Below the pieces are notes generated by a model, which saw only the letters and a program-made list of their open reading frames with translations, made no database searches and was not told the DNA's origin. From positions 1,338,535-1,402,534 of the forward strand of contig NZ_JACHDZ010000001.1 in the NCBI RefSeq assembly GCF_014201375.1: DNA of 64,000 bases, read 5' to 3'. The first letter of the stretch is position 1, and the number at the start of each line of letters is the position of its first letter. A program made the translations under genes and the position numbers. The DNA comes from Tunturiibacter empetritectus (GTDB taxonomy: Bacteria; Acidobacteriota; Terriglobia; Terriglobales; Acidobacteriaceae). Shown here piece after piece: positions 51,901-62,779 of the stretch.

Positions 51901-54900
51901 ATGCCTTGGCTTTTGCCCAGCGCTGATAAGCGCCTCGATTTCTCTTTGTCACAAAAATCTTTCCTCTTGCCTTGTCCGGCAATCCAGAGACATCATCAAC
52001 CCAAAGCTTCAGATCACGAGAGGCGCCTTCGCGACTTCTCGATTTTTGGTGTCGCTCGCTCACTCTCAAAGAACCTCTTCACTGCTTCTTTGACATGCCT
52101 GTTGCTCACATTAGCGTATTGCGGAGCCGCACTTGCTCAGAATGGTCCAGGGCAGATCGATGTAAGGCCATATGCTCCGGTCGAAGGAGGTTTACTCGAC
52201 TCTGTTAGCGACCTAAATGGGAGTCTTATGCTTCACATTCCTCTTATTTCGTATCCCCAAAGAGCATCCCAGCAGTTAGCTATGTTGAAGCCGGGAACGG
52301 GACTTCCGCTACAGGATGCCCTTTAGGCACCTCTGGTTACAATTGGCAGCTACCAGGCCTTACAAAGGCTTATCAGATTTGTATGACGAGTGTTAGCTAT
52401 CACACCAACTTATTGACGGTCGCTCAGAAGGCCAGACCTAACACTTACTTCGAAGCTCAGGGGTCATTCAGTACGATCGGTGCAGTGGTCTTGCCGAATA
52501 ACACGAATTGGTCGTTTGCTTTTACCCCGATTGTCAATGGAATCCCGTCTACTAATCCCACCGTCAATTACGGTCAGTTGACCCAGATTACGCTACCGAC
52601 CGGCGGAAAGATGCAGTACCAATGGCAGACGACCACAAGTTTTTGCGGGATTATCCCTACTGCCTCGACAGCATACGGTGGCGTGACAAGTAGAACGCTC
52701 CTTGATCCCGTCAGCTCTCAGGCATCAACATGGACGTATGCAGCCTTGGCACCCTCTGAGGGGGCCCAATCGCCTCTCACTCACCAGACAACTGATCCAC
52801 TGGGAAATGTGACCAAGCACATCCTTACCAACTACAACTACTGTTCCTGGTTTGAGACCGAGACGGATTCTTACGACAATAACAGCAATCTCCTAAGACA
52901 GCCACTACTGTGTACCAGCCGATCACATTCGTGATACCAGAGGACGGAACTATCGGTGCTCTGCCGACGACAAAGACCATCACGTGGCCTGGTGGCCCAA
53001 CCTCCCAGCAGACCTTCTCTTACGACAACGGCTTCCCAGCTACGGACACCACCGGAAAAAGTGTATCGGTCCCCTACGGGAAACAGATAACCGAAACAGA
53101 TAACGACTACAGCCCGGGTGGTGGAACTCTCAAACTTACATCAAACAAGTACTGGGCGCTCAGCGGTCCGAACGCTGCCGCTTACTTGGCTGCGAATTTC
53201 CTCGATCTCCCATATACGGTACAGATCTCCAGCGGTTCATCACCCCAAACTTCGACTACAACCTATGGCTACGACGAAGCTGGATACGAACCAAGCGCAG
53301 GAACATTTGGTCATCTCACAACGGTGACGAGGACGCTGGACACTGGCGGATCGGTAGTGTCGCACACTTACTACGACGCTAGTGGGATGCCCAGCAAGAC
53401 CTTAGACCCAAACGGCTACGCAACAATGTATGCGTATCAATGCTCCGACTCGCTAGCATCCACGGTAACCAATCCTTTGAGCCAAACCACGACCTACGTT
53501 TACAACTGCGCGAACGGACTTCTCACCAGCATTCAAGATCCGAACGATTTCGCAGCAGGAAGAACTGGAACAAGTTTCATCTATAACACTGCGAACGACC
53601 TGCAGCAGATAACCTACCCGGATACCGGGAGCACTACCTATACTTACAACGGCTATGCCGTGCCTTTGACAGTCACTCAAACCGAACTGGCGACTCCTGA
53701 TCCATCGCTCGTCAGCAGCACCACCTACGATGGTCTTGGCCGCGTAGCGTCTTCGACTGCTCCTAACGGGGCTATCACGACAACTGGTTATGATCTGGAC
53801 GGACGGATCTCTTCAGTCTCGAATCCTCACCTGTCTTCACCTTCTCCGACCGACGGAACCCACATCCTACGGTTATGATGCGTTGGGACGGAAGATCTTG
53901 CAGACCCAGCAGGACGGGAGTACTCAATTATGGCTCTATAGTGGCAACACAGTTACTTTCACCGATGAGGTAGGTAATCAATGGAAGCAAACCAGCGATA
54001 GTCTAGGACGGCTGACTCAGGTTTTGGAACCAAGCCAGTAGCCAGAAGCCCACCCTTGAGACTGATTACGCCTACGGCACCCTCAGCGATCTTGTCGGAG
54101 TAAATCAAAAGGGGACAGGCTCGGAACTACCTCGCGTTCGCAGCTTCACTTATGACTCTCTGTCTCGATTGATATGTGCAGCCAACTCAGAGAGCAGCTC
54201 TAATAAGTGTCCGGCATCTGCCAACACCGCACTCCCGGCAGGAGTGGAGAGCTACACCTATGATGCCAACGGCAACGTGAGGACGAAGACGGACGCTCGT
54301 GCCCTTGGAATTACCTATGCCTATGACCCGCTGAACCGCCTTCTTACGAAGACACCGTCACCGCAGAATGGGGCAACGTATACCTACAACTATGACGAGA
54401 AAACCGTCTCATGGAATACTTTCGCCCTGACGAACACGATTGGCCGCCTAAGCTCGTCCTCGGCGACATATGGGGGAGTCTATTCACGCTATAGCTATTT
54501 TTATGATGCGATGGGCCGTCAGGCTGGACGGCACTTTCAGGTTCCCAACGCGACAGGAACGTCAGTAAATACATCAACCGGCAGCAATGGCGAAAACTAT
54601 GACCTTGCAGGCAATGTCAAGTTTATCGACAACGGAGGTGGAATTTATGTCACTGAGACTCGCGACGCTGCGGGTCACGTTACGGCGGCAAGTTCCAATA
54701 AAGCCACAACCGCTCTCTTGGGAACCGTGTACTCGCATCAGATCTTTGCGAATGCGACATATAGCCCGTTTGGCGCGTTATCCTCGCGCGTCTTAGGGAA
54801 TGGCTTGACGGAAAGCAGAACATACGACAAGCGCGGAAGAATGAACGCAAAGAGCCAATTTCAGGCAGGTTCCTCGATCGGCTATAACGTGAGTTTGACC

Positions 54901-56307
54901 TACTATCCTAATGGCAATGTCAACAGTGCGAACGACAGTATCAACGGGAACTGGACTTACACGTACTACCCCCTCAATCAACTCAAGGGCGCCACTTCTG
55001 CGGCTGGCCTGATCCTGGGCTGGACCTACGATTCGTTCGGCAACCGAAAGACCCAGACAGCATCAGGCACCGGTTCCGCTCCCCAGCCAAGCTTTACTGA
55101 CTCAGGAAACACTAATAGGGCCGACGCCAGGGGGGCTTTACTTACGACGCGGCCGGAAATGTCACCATAGATAACCTGGGCCAACACTATTACTATTACC
55201 CAGACGACAGTATCGGGCGTGTCGATACTCTCGGCGGAACGTCAAGATACAGGTACGATTCAGAAGGTCACCTTGCCTTTGAGAATGGCCCGAACGGGGC
55301 ACAAGTTTTCCTCTATGACCAGAACGGCCAAATTTTGAGCAACAACAATCTGACTTCAGGTAATGTGGTTCAGGGTGCCACGATCGATGGAGAAAAGATC
55401 GGGTCATGGCAACCAAACCACTTCTTCTGGATAGGAACGGATTGGTTGGGCACCAAGCGATACGAGAGCGCTGGAGAGGGAGATATCTCGTCGCAGGCTG
55501 TACCAATCACTCCCGCCTCATACACCTCACTACCTTTTGGCGACGCGCTTAGCTCGATCGGGTACGATCCGACCCACTTTACCGGCAAAGAAAGAGACAC
55601 AGAATCAGGGCTCGACTACTTCGGGGCTCGCTATATGGGAAGTACGATGGGTCGGTTCATGTCGCCAGATTGGAGCGACGATCCGGTCGCGATTCCTTAT
55701 TCGGATTTGAGCAATCCGCAGACCCTCAATCTGTATGCATTACGCTGGAAACAACCCAGTCAGCAACGTTGATGATGATGGTCATAACGTGACGCTTTGC
55801 GCGACCGGATCGACACAATGCACTACGATCAGTGACGATCAATGGAAGTCGATACAGCAGCAAATTGCAGCGGGAAACAGCGGCGGTGTAACGGTCGACG
55901 GGAAGGGCTTCTTAGGTACAGGAACGATCCAGTGTGGCGGTTCAGCATGTGGCACTGCGACCTACAGTGAGCAAGGACTTCAAGACGCTTCTGGACCTAT
56001 GCTGATGGGCATAGCTGGCGGCATGGCCGTTGAGTACGCGGTTGGTAGAGCAATCGGTGCAGTAGCGGGATGGCTAGGAAGGGGAGCCGGTGAAGCTGCG
56101 GGGACCGCAGCTGGAAATGCTGCGGTCGATGTCACTAATCTAAGCGCAAAGATTGTGAAGGACATGGCAAGACGTGGATGGACAGCAGACGAAATCACTC
56201 AGACAGTTGAGAGTGGGAGTGCTCATGCGGTCACTAACAAGGCAACTGGGGGTGCTGCGACAGAGTTCATCAATCCAGCCAACGGAAAGTGGACATTCGT
56301 TTCGTAA
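51901..56307 (+). pseudogene. Rhs/YD-repeat protein with colicin-E5-like C-terminal domain, many frameshifts
   Basis: Successive fragments in changing frames make one protein. The first, 51901-52326, has a signal-like LLLTLAYCGAALAQ and GLLDSVSDLNGSLMLHIPLI. Then come 52383-52934, 52910-53878, 53790-54041, 54169-55170, 55335-55772 and 55735-56307. YD repeats abound (TYDGLGRVASSTAPNG, YGYDALGRKILQTQQDGST, YTYDANGNVRTKTDA). The Rhs core end DYFGARYMGSTMGRFMSPDW and LYALRWKQPSQQ/MHYAGNNPVSNVDDDGHNV are split by a frameshift. The variable tip has a GxxxG-rich hydrophobic stretch, then IVKDMARRGWTADEITQTVE and EFINPANGKWTFV, as in colicin E5 anticodon nucleases. About six frame breaks and a missing stretch near 52330 mean it cannot be made whole, unless the assembly carries indel errors. 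Confidence 0.85.
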
Positions 56308-56329
56308 TGTACAACGAAGCAAATTCTGT

Positions 56330-57756
56330 GGATGGTACTGCCAGCTACACCTCCGCAGCCAATCTGCTTGCAAACAGACTGGATTCAATTCTGGTAACGG
56401 CAGCGCTTCCGGATAAAGGATTACGCAGACGCAGTATGCCGGATATCTGCAGGACCAGTGGAAGCTTAGCAAGACGTTCACGTTTAACTTAGGCATGCGA
56501 TATAACTATTTCGCTCCGCTTCACGAGCAGCACAACAGTGCGAATCCTTTCGACTTGGCAAGTTGCGGGGGCTACTGCGGCATGGGAACCACATTTTACT
56601 TTCCTAACACGAAGGATTTCGATCCACGAGTCTCGTTCGCCTATTCGCCCGACTTGTTTCATGGCAATACTGTCTTTCGCGCAGGATTTGGAATTTATCA
56701 TGGAGAGATACAGTTGGGCGATGAGGATAGTCCAGTCGTGAACACTGAACCCTCCACGCTTCTCACCTCGAGCGCGAGCAACGTGTACTCATATCCGAAT
56801 GCACTGGCTCTGATCCCAACCACAGGTCTTGCACAGACGCCTCGGTCCCTCCTGCGTAACCATCCCGACTCGTACACGGAGCAGTGGACTGGCTCCATAC
56901 AGCAATCGCTTGGACAGCAAACAGTATTGACCTTCACTTATCTAGGGATCAAGGGCAATCATCTTTTCCGCCGCACCTATACGAACCTGATTGATCCGAC
57001 GTCGGGACTGCGTCCACTGGGTTCATTCTTCCCAAGCCAGATCGATACAAAAGCGAACGAAGGTATGTCGATCTTTCACGCTTTTCAAGCCAATCTGACG
57101 CATCGCTTTCATAACGGATTTTTCGTAGCCGGCAACTACATGTTCTCTCACGCGCTCGATGACGGCTCTGTCGGCGCAGGAGAGGCGGATGCTGCGGAAA
57201 ATATCGCTTGCTTTCGCTGCGCCTATGCCAGGAGTGACTTCGACGTTCGCCACACCGGCAATGCGAGTGTCGTCTACGATCTCCCCTTCCGCCGAGGAAG
57301 ACGTTTCCTCAACCAAAGCAAACTCACCGATGCCTTAGTTGGGGGATGGTCAGTAGATTCCCTGCTTTACTTCCGTGGCGGGCTCCCACTGAACGTCACG
57401 GTGAGCCGCAGCAGCACGACTCTGCCAACCGTAGTATCTCCACTTGGCTCAATCGAGCAGCGTTTGCGATACCCGCCGCTGGGACCTGGGGAGATGCGGG
57501 CCGGAATATCGCAGCCGGCCCGAACTTCTGGCAAGACGACGCAGCTCTCGAGAAACAGTTTCCGATCTCGGAACGTTACAAGATGATCTTTCGTGCCGAA
57601 GCATTCAACTTGTTCAACCGTGCGCAATACGGGCAACCGAGCGGCTCATTTAATACCGCTAGCTTCGGCGCCATCACCAGCGTGATCAACACCACGGGGT
57701 TGGTTGGAACCGGTACGCCGCGGCAGATGGAGTTTGCTCTAAGGCTTAACTTCTAG
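56330..57756 (+). pseudogene. C-terminal fragment of an Oar-like TonB-dependent receptor
   Basis: The reading continues from TQTQYAGYLQDQWKLSKTFT, NLGMRYNYFAPLHEQ and DPRVSFAYSPDLFHGNTVFRAGFG to SLLYFRGGLPLNVTV. It then shifts frame near 57415-57445 and resumes WLNRAAFAIPAAGTWGDAGRN...FRAEAFNLFNRAQYGQP, ending in a beta-strand FALRLNF. This is the last 450 or so residues of the barrel of the large carboxypeptidase-regulatory-domain TonB receptors common in Acidobacteriota. A stop (TAA at 56414) interrupts the upstream edge, and plug and N-terminal domains are absent. It directly abuts the Rhs remnant. Confidence 0.82.
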
Positions 57757-57829
57757 ACCTCGCTGACTCAGCTTATGGTGTCAGATACGTCGACAACAAC
57801 CGAAACTTTCTACTTATAGGATAGTCTGC

Positions 57830-58885
57830 ATGCCATCGCATCTTTTCAAGAAGAGCAGCTGTTTTTTCTTCGCAATCATCTTTCTCATGTGCACTCCTGC
57901 CCACGCGAAAGCTGCTGAGCCCCTAGAGCCCGTCACACTTTTGAGCACTACGTACCTTCCTGAAATTACGGGTGACTTCGATCACTTCGCAGTTGATCTT
58001 AGACGGAATCACCTCTTCGTCTCTGCCGAGGTACACCACTCCGTCGAGATGTTCGACTTGAAGACGGGTGTTCACCTCCAAAGCATAAGTGGATTCAAAA
58101 CGCCCCATTCCGTAGCCTTCGCTCCTGAGAAAGACGAACTGCTCGTTGCTGACGGCGGGGATTCTGCTCTGATTCTTCTCTCTGGAGATGACTTTCACCG
58201 AATCGATCGTGTCCAACTCATCGATGGCTCCGCAACCGGGAAGGGCGATTCCCCCGACGCAGCCTATTACGATGCTGCAAACCACCTCTACTACATTGGG
58301 AATGGGGGTGTATCCGCTAATCTCCCTGACTCCGAAATCTCTGTCTTCTCTGTGGATCAAGGCAAGCTCATCGATAAGATCTCGATTTCCGGAAACAACG
58401 TTGAAAGCATGGGGATAGACCATATCCATCATCGTCTCTACGTAAACATTCGAGATAAGCAACAGATCGGCGTGGTCGATCTGCTCACCAAGAAAGTGAT
58501 TGCTACCTGGACCGCTCTGGGGTTACAGAAGAATACGGCACTCGCGGTCGACGAGAAGAACGAGCGCATTTTTGTTGCCGGTCGCAATCCGGGCATCTTC
58601 TATGTCTTCGACAAGAACGGCAAAGTCGTGAAGCAGAAACCCTGCGCCAATATCAATGACGATATGACGTGGGACCCAGTGCTCAAGCGTGTCTACGTCA
58701 GTGGTACGCAAGGTCTCAGCATCTTCCATCAGGATTCGCCTGACACCTACACTAGTATTGCAGACATTCCGACCAACGGCGGCAAGACTTCCTTCTATGT
58801 TCCTCAGGTGAAGCAGTTCTACGTCGTTCACCCGAAGACCGACGTGGATATCGCAGGACTGTTGGTCTATCGCGTTAATCCGTAA
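57830..58885 (+). CDS. Exported YncE/YVTN-type beta-propeller protein
   Basis: 351 residues with a signal peptide (KKSSCFFFAIIFLMCTPAHAKA). Repeats of the form FDHFAVDLRRNHLFVSAE, HSVAFAPEKDELLVADGGD, AAYYDAANHLYYIGNGG, MGIDHIHHRLYVNIRDKQQIGVVDL, LAVDEKNERIFVAGRNPG and MTWDPVLKRVYVSGTQG give a seven-bladed propeller of the YVTN/SMP-30 class. Such proteins are exported and mostly of unknown ligand. It appears intact, unlike its neighbours, and has 73 bp to the TonB-receptor remnant upstream. It may once have paired with it. Confidence 0.82.
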   Translation: MPSHLFKKSSCFFFAIIFLMCTPAHAKAAEPLEPVTLLSTTYLPEITGDFDHFAVDLRRNHLFVSAEVHHSVEMFDLKTGVHLQSISGFKTPHSVAFAPEKDELLVADGGDSALILLSGDDFHRIDRVQLIDGSATGKGDSPDAAYYDAANHLYYIGNGGVSANLPDSEISVFSVDQGKLIDKISISGNNVESMGIDHIHHRLYVNIRDKQQIGVVDLLTKKVIATWTALGLQKNTALAVDEKNERIFVAGRNPGIFYVFDKNGKVVKQKPCANINDDMTWDPVLKRVYVSGTQGLSIFHQDSPDTYTSIADIPTNGGKTSFYVPQVKQFYVVHPKTDVDIAGLLVYRVNP

Positions 58886-58935
58886 AGAGTGCTGGCAGGA
58901 TTATTTCGATGCGGCTATCTACCAATTCAATTCTT

Positions 58936-59683
58936 CTATGCCTGGCCAATGCCCGACGGCATGTTGATCTTGCGGCGATCGGTTTCAAGCTGGGTTTCAC
59001 CTGGGCCGCGCGTTCCGATACCGCCACCAAGTTGTGACATAGCCCGGCCGCGTCCGGCAAGACGGGGCAGCTGGTACTCAAGCTGTGCGAGCTCTACCTG
59101 GAGCTGGCCTTCACTGGGGAGTATGAGCTGCGAACGGTCGATGACATGGCAGGGCAGCCGGGCCTCGATGTTGCGGAGCTGCGAGGGGGTGAGGTCGTGA
59201 TCGAAGAGGACAAGCGACGCATTGGTGCTCGCCACAACGCCAACAATTTCCTCGAGCTTGCCCTGGCCGACGAGGCTGGACGAATCGGGCTTGTGACGTC
59301 TCTGGACGAGGGTGGCAGCGATGGTCGCACCGGCTGATCGGGCGAGTTCTTCGAACTCTGCACGGCTTGCATCGAAGTTGAGGGTCGAGGCGGTATAGTT
59401 TGGGAGGTCTTCTTCTCCGGCCACGCCGGCGGCCGCGGTGCGGGCAAGTCGAGCGGCCGGGGTAAGCTGCTTGCGCTTGCGGCGTTCGCCGGTGAACTCC
59501 CCCGACCACGACAAGCACGGCGATTTCCTGTTGAGTCTGCGAAGTGCGGAGTTCCCGGGCGAGAAGCTCCTCGTCCTGGGCTCTACTTGCTTCGACGAGA
59601 CTTCGACGGGCTGTCTTTCCGCGATTTCGGCGTGATTGCTCTTGATCCGAGGTGGCTTCAGGCAAAGATTTCTTACTTGTCAA
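58936..59683 (-). pseudogene. hflX: hflX GTPase remnant (N-terminal domain only)
   Basis: The HflX N-terminal domain is plain: [69 protein letters not shown], then [22 protein letters not shown] and [21 protein letters not shown]. About ten residues usually present between SQLIL and EGQL are missing. The GTPase domain is absent, as the frame ends 12 residues after DRRKI. The upstream part, up to 59683 ([20 protein letters not shown]), is in another frame joined near 59500. HflX rescues stalled ribosomes; this copy cannot, so a full copy probably exists elsewhere. Confidence 0.85.
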
Positions 59684-59800
59684 ATTTGTCTCAATTCAGG
59701 GCTAGGTTTCCGACCGACTCTCCTGATGATAATGAATGACCAGCCCCGGTGGGCTCATCGCTTCCGCGTCTTCCTACTACTCGAGCGCTCAATCATTTCC

Positions 59801-60183
59801 ATGAACATCGTGAGGTTTGAGAAAGCCGACGCGATGATGATCGGCGATTTTTATAGAAACTATGGATACCCCTTCATCGATCCACAACATGGCGGAACAT
59901 TCAAGGGGTGCAGGATGCGGTGGATGTCGTAATGAAGCTTTCAGGCCCGAAGACCACGCTGGTCCCCGGTCACGGAACCATCATCCATGCAGAACTCATT
60001 GCGCCATACCGTAGCATGATTCTCGATATTCAGGAGAAGGTGCAACAGATGGTCCGCGACGACAAGAGTCTGCAGGACGTACGTGCTGCGAAGCTGACTT
60101 CGCCCTATGACGCCAGGGTACCGGGCGGTCTTGCTCCGCTTCCTACTGGGCTGGGAACGAGCGCCGACCGTTTTGTCGGATAG
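59801..60183 (+). pseudogene. Metallo-beta-lactamase-fold protein, C-terminal remnant
   Basis: FEKADAMMIGDFYRNYGYPFIDPQHGGTFKG in one frame continues in another, from about 59905, as DAVDVVMKLSGPKTTLVPGHGTIIHAELIAPYR...MVRDDKSLQDVRAAKLTSPYDARVPGG...GTSADRFVG. Its PGHG motif carries a zinc-ligand His. The frame then meets TAG at 60181, where relatives continue with an aromatic tail; the codons after it still read IYTELK. The N-terminal half with HxHxDH is missing. 60184-60374 holds nothing supportable. Confidence 0.78.
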
Positions 60184-60374
60184 ATATACACAGAGCTGAA
60201 AACGCTCACTAGGTTGCATCCGGACGGCTTATCAGTCTTTGGGAAGACCAACCGATTGCCACCGCTGGAAGGTAGGTGACGAGAAGCGCGTTTGTGAGGA
60301 CTCATCTCGCCTAGCTCGCGAAAAGACGAGAGCGCGCCTAATACAGTCGTCGCGCTTTCACCACCTGCGCCGTT

Positions 60375-60965
60375 TCATCCCGGGAAAGTGAAAAGCTCGA
60401 CGAGCGCCCTCACGCGCTCTTTCTGACGGCTGCGCGGAAATCGCTTGGTTCTTGTGAGCTCGGCGATACCGTGAAGGCTCGCCCAAAACAATTCCGATAG
60501 AACCTCCGGCTTCGAACCCTGCCCCTGAAATAACTCCAGGAGTTGGGAAAACGCGAAACGCAGCTCCGGAGGAGTAGCCGCGTCATCGAATGGTACGCTC
60601 AGGCTGAGCGAAAACATCACTTCATACAGTGCTGGTGAGGACACGGCGAACTCCAGATATGCGGCCGCGATCGATTCGACCGTATTTCCACGCTTAACCC
60701 GTTTCCGTGCCTTCTCCAAAGCCAGGCCCATCTCCTGGAAACCCTCGATAGCGACCGCGGCGAGGATCCCCTCGCGGCTTCCAAAATGAGCGTACAAAAC
60801 AGGTTGGCTGTATGAAATTTCGTCGGAGAGCCGCCGAACGGTTACGTTGGACCACCCTTCAAGCTCCGCAATTCGTCGTGCGGCACTGAGAATCTGTGCC
60901 CGGCGGGCCTGCTTGTCACGCAGTTTTCGTTCCGCAATTCGGTTAGTTGCCAGTGTTTTTACCAT
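60375..60965 (-). CDS. TetR/AcrR-family transcriptional regulator
   Basis: 196 residues. The helix-turn-helix is RAQILSAARRIAELEGWSNVTVRRLSDEISYSQPVLYAHFGSREGILAAVAIEGF. The ligand-binding half includes AAAYLEFAVSSPALYEVMFSLS and LSELFWASLHGIAELT, typical of the WHG-like TetR C-terminal domain. It diverges from the DUF4267 gene with 126 bp between. That gap has two copies of a ctgcatc(a/t)t motif (61024-61055, including tgcatcatctac and tgcatcttatgtag) that may be its binding site. It probably controls itself and the plus-strand genes to 62480. Confidence 0.9.
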   Translation of the reverse strand: MVKTLATNRIAERKLRDKQARRAQILSAARRIAELEGWSNVTVRRLSDEISYSQPVLYAHFGSREGILAAVAIEGFQEMGLALEKARKRVKRGNTVESIAAAYLEFAVSSPALYEVMFSLSLSVPFDDAATPPELRFAFSQLLELFQGQGSKPEVLSELFWASLHGIAELTRTKRFPRSRQKERVRALVELFTFPG

Positions 60966-61091
60966 TGATAGTAACTATAGCACCGCTCGAAAAAAAGGCG
61001 GATGGGGAAAATTTTACGAATGTACTGCATCATCTACGAAGGTTCTGCATCTTATGTAGCATTGCTAGATTTACTAAAAGGAGAATAATTT

Positions 61092-61472
61092 GTGCATACC
61101 GCTATCCCGCTCTCTCTAGCTGCTCTCCTGGCTGTCGCGATCATTGTCATCGGCTGTTTCTACGTTATATCTCCTGAACGAATGACAGGATCATTTGGTC
61201 TTAAGCCGCCTGCACCCGATGTTGACACTCGTGCATGGCTACGCCTTAAAGGAATTCGGGACATCGTATCTGGATTGGTCGTGCTGACACTGATGCTGAC
61301 CACGGACACGCGGACGGTAGGCATAGCTCTACTCGTTGAAGCCATCGTCGCTCTGGGCGACATGTCAAACGTTCTGTGGTCGGGCGGGTCGAAGTCGACA
61401 GCGTTCTCAGTTCATGGCGTAACCTGCGCGGTGATGGTTGTCGTCGGCCTCTTCTTGATCCATGCCATTTGA
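61092..61472 (+). CDS. DUF4267 small membrane protein
   Basis: 126 residues from a GTG at 61092 with AAAAGGAG a few bases upstream. Four hydrophobic helices and the motif FYVISPERMTGSFGLKPPAP...WLRLKGIRDIVSGLVVLTLML match DUF4267. No function is known. It is the first gene after the TetR regulator and is followed by NIPSNAP and DUF1772 genes on the same strand, spacing about 120 bp each. Confidence 0.87.
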   Translation: MHTAIPLSLAALLAVAIIVIGCFYVISPERMTGSFGLKPPAPDVDTRAWLRLKGIRDIVSGLVVLTLMLTTDTRTVGIALLVEAIVALGDMSNVLWSGGSKSTAFSVHGVTCAVMVVVGLFLIHAI

Positions 61473-61593
61473 GAGAAATTCCTCTGACCGTTCTTGTCTA
61501 CCGCAAGGGTCGGATCGCGATCAGCCACGCTGACATGGGTTGGTTGAACAACCACTAAAGTGCTAACCCAAGACTATGCAATAGGAGATGACA

Positions 61594-61917
61594 ATGAGAA
61601 CTTTTGAACTTCGCGTGTACACACTGCGCACCAAAGAGGCGCGCGATTTCTACATAAATCAGATTTATCCCCGTCATCTCAGCAGCTTTCCGCTGTTCGG
61701 GATCGAGGCCCACGGCATCTGGACCGCCAAGGAGGATGTCGAGCCACGGGTTTTCGTGCTGGTCTCCTATGCGGCGGGCGAAGAACCCGGCGAGGTTGTT
61801 AAGCGATATATGCAAAGTACAGAATTTGCTGAGGAGATCAAGGGCTGGGATGTATCGAACATCGTTGGCGTTGAATCGACGATCCTCATACCTTCAATAA
61901 CCTCCCCCCTGAAATGA
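61594..61917 (+). CDS. NIPSNAP-family protein
   Basis: 107 residues from the second ATG (61594), which is 6 nt after AGGAG; the first ATG at 61588 is adjacent to it. MRTFELRVYTLRTKEARDFY and YPRHLSSFPLFGIEAHGIW are the ferredoxin-like NIPSNAP fold, a dimeric alpha/beta barrel. Bacterial members are often linked to degradation or detoxification operons. It appears complete. Confidence 0.87.
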   Translation: MRTFELRVYTLRTKEARDFYINQIYPRHLSSFPLFGIEAHGIWTAKEDVEPRVFVLVSYAAGEEPGEVVKRYMQSTEFAEEIKGWDVSNIVGVESTILIPSITSPLK

Positions 61918-62033
61918 CGGGAAGAGAAACCAGAGAAGGAACGCGGTAACAATCACCATGATGACGCTGCCGTGTTTCTTCTTCAGAGGAAGAAACCTTA
62001 ATTCATTTCAAGGTGTTGTTTATGGAGGAATTC

Positions 62034-62480
62034 ATGATAGAAGTCCTAAATGTCGTTGCAATTATCGTCGCTGGATTGATGGTTGGATGTGAACTGGCCA
62101 TCGCTGCGTTTGTTCATCCAACGCTCGATAAACTTCCGGATGATGTTCACCTGCCAGCCGCAAGCGCCCTCGCCCGTGTGCTGGGGAAATTCATGCCGTT
62201 TTGGTACATTCTTGTATTTTTGCTGACTTTAGCCGAGGTTGTAATCCAATGGCACCAATCTGGCCGGTTACCGATCTGGATCGCTACATCGGCCGTTTTG
62301 TGGATGTTGGCGAGTTTGTATTCGGTCACTGTTCTCGTGCCGATCAACAACCGTATTAAGTCCACTCCGACTCCCGATTGGAAGACGTACAGGCGTAGAT
62401 GGGATCTGCTTCACCGCTGGCGTGTTGTACTCCTCACGATAGCTTTCGCGTTTCTAATCGTGGGATTCGTCAGCAAGTAG
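62034..62480 (+). CDS. DUF1772 membrane protein
   Basis: 148 residues from the ATG at 62034, with GGAGG 5 nt upstream; in-frame ATGs at 62013 and 62022 are less well placed. Four helices: LNVVAIIVAGLMVGCELAIAAFVHP, FMPFWYILVFLLTLAEVVIQW, WIATSAVLWMLASLYSVTVLVPINNRI and WRVVLLTIAFAFLIVGFVS. The pattern VPINNRI...W is typical of DUF1772. A hairpin, gtttcttc/gaagaaac, at 61974-61996 precedes it. Function unknown. Confidence 0.87.
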   Translation: MIEVLNVVAIIVAGLMVGCELAIAAFVHPTLDKLPDDVHLPAASALARVLGKFMPFWYILVFLLTLAEVVIQWHQSGRLPIWIATSAVLWMLASLYSVTVLVPINNRIKSTPTPDWKTYRRRWDLLHRWRVVLLTIAFAFLIVGFVSK

Positions 62481-62566
62481 TCATCTTTGGCCTCTTCCCC
62501 AAGGGCAGCTATCGCCGGAGATCGGGAGCCGTGGCAGTCTTCGAGACGGTGTGTTCGCGCGCGAGA

Positions 62567-62779
62567 GGGATTCTGCCCCATCAGCGTCGCCACTCGATCT
62601 CCCGGCCGCACTCCGAAACTCTGCAAAGCGGCCGCCAGGGCCCGCGCTCGCCGGTGCCAATCGCGATAGGTATATCGATGGGTAGAGTTGTCGGGGCGGC
62701 GCGAGACAATTTCCACATTCGGGAACAGCTTGCCCGCGCGTTCGAACAGCGAAGTCAAAGTAAGGGCGTACTGCATCAT
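62567..62779 (-). pseudogene. AMP-dependent acyl-CoA ligase, N-terminal fragment
   Basis: The first 70 residues, MMQYALTLTSLFERAGKLFP...STHRYTYRDWHRRARALAAAL and GVRPGDRVATLMGQN, are the N-terminus of a long-chain acyl-CoA ligase. Similarity then ends and the frame runs into unrelated sequence up to about 62411. The ATG overlaps the VOC-gene stop (ATGA), which shows that the pair once was one operon. The rest has been lost, probably by a deletion that brought in the DUF1772 gene end. Confidence 0.75.

Noticed and set aside
61905..61996. Hydrophobic open stretch on the minus strand (KKKHGSVIMVIVTAFLLWFL)
   Set aside because: It looks like a membrane tail, but it has no start codon and no upstream partner; not enough to call a gene.
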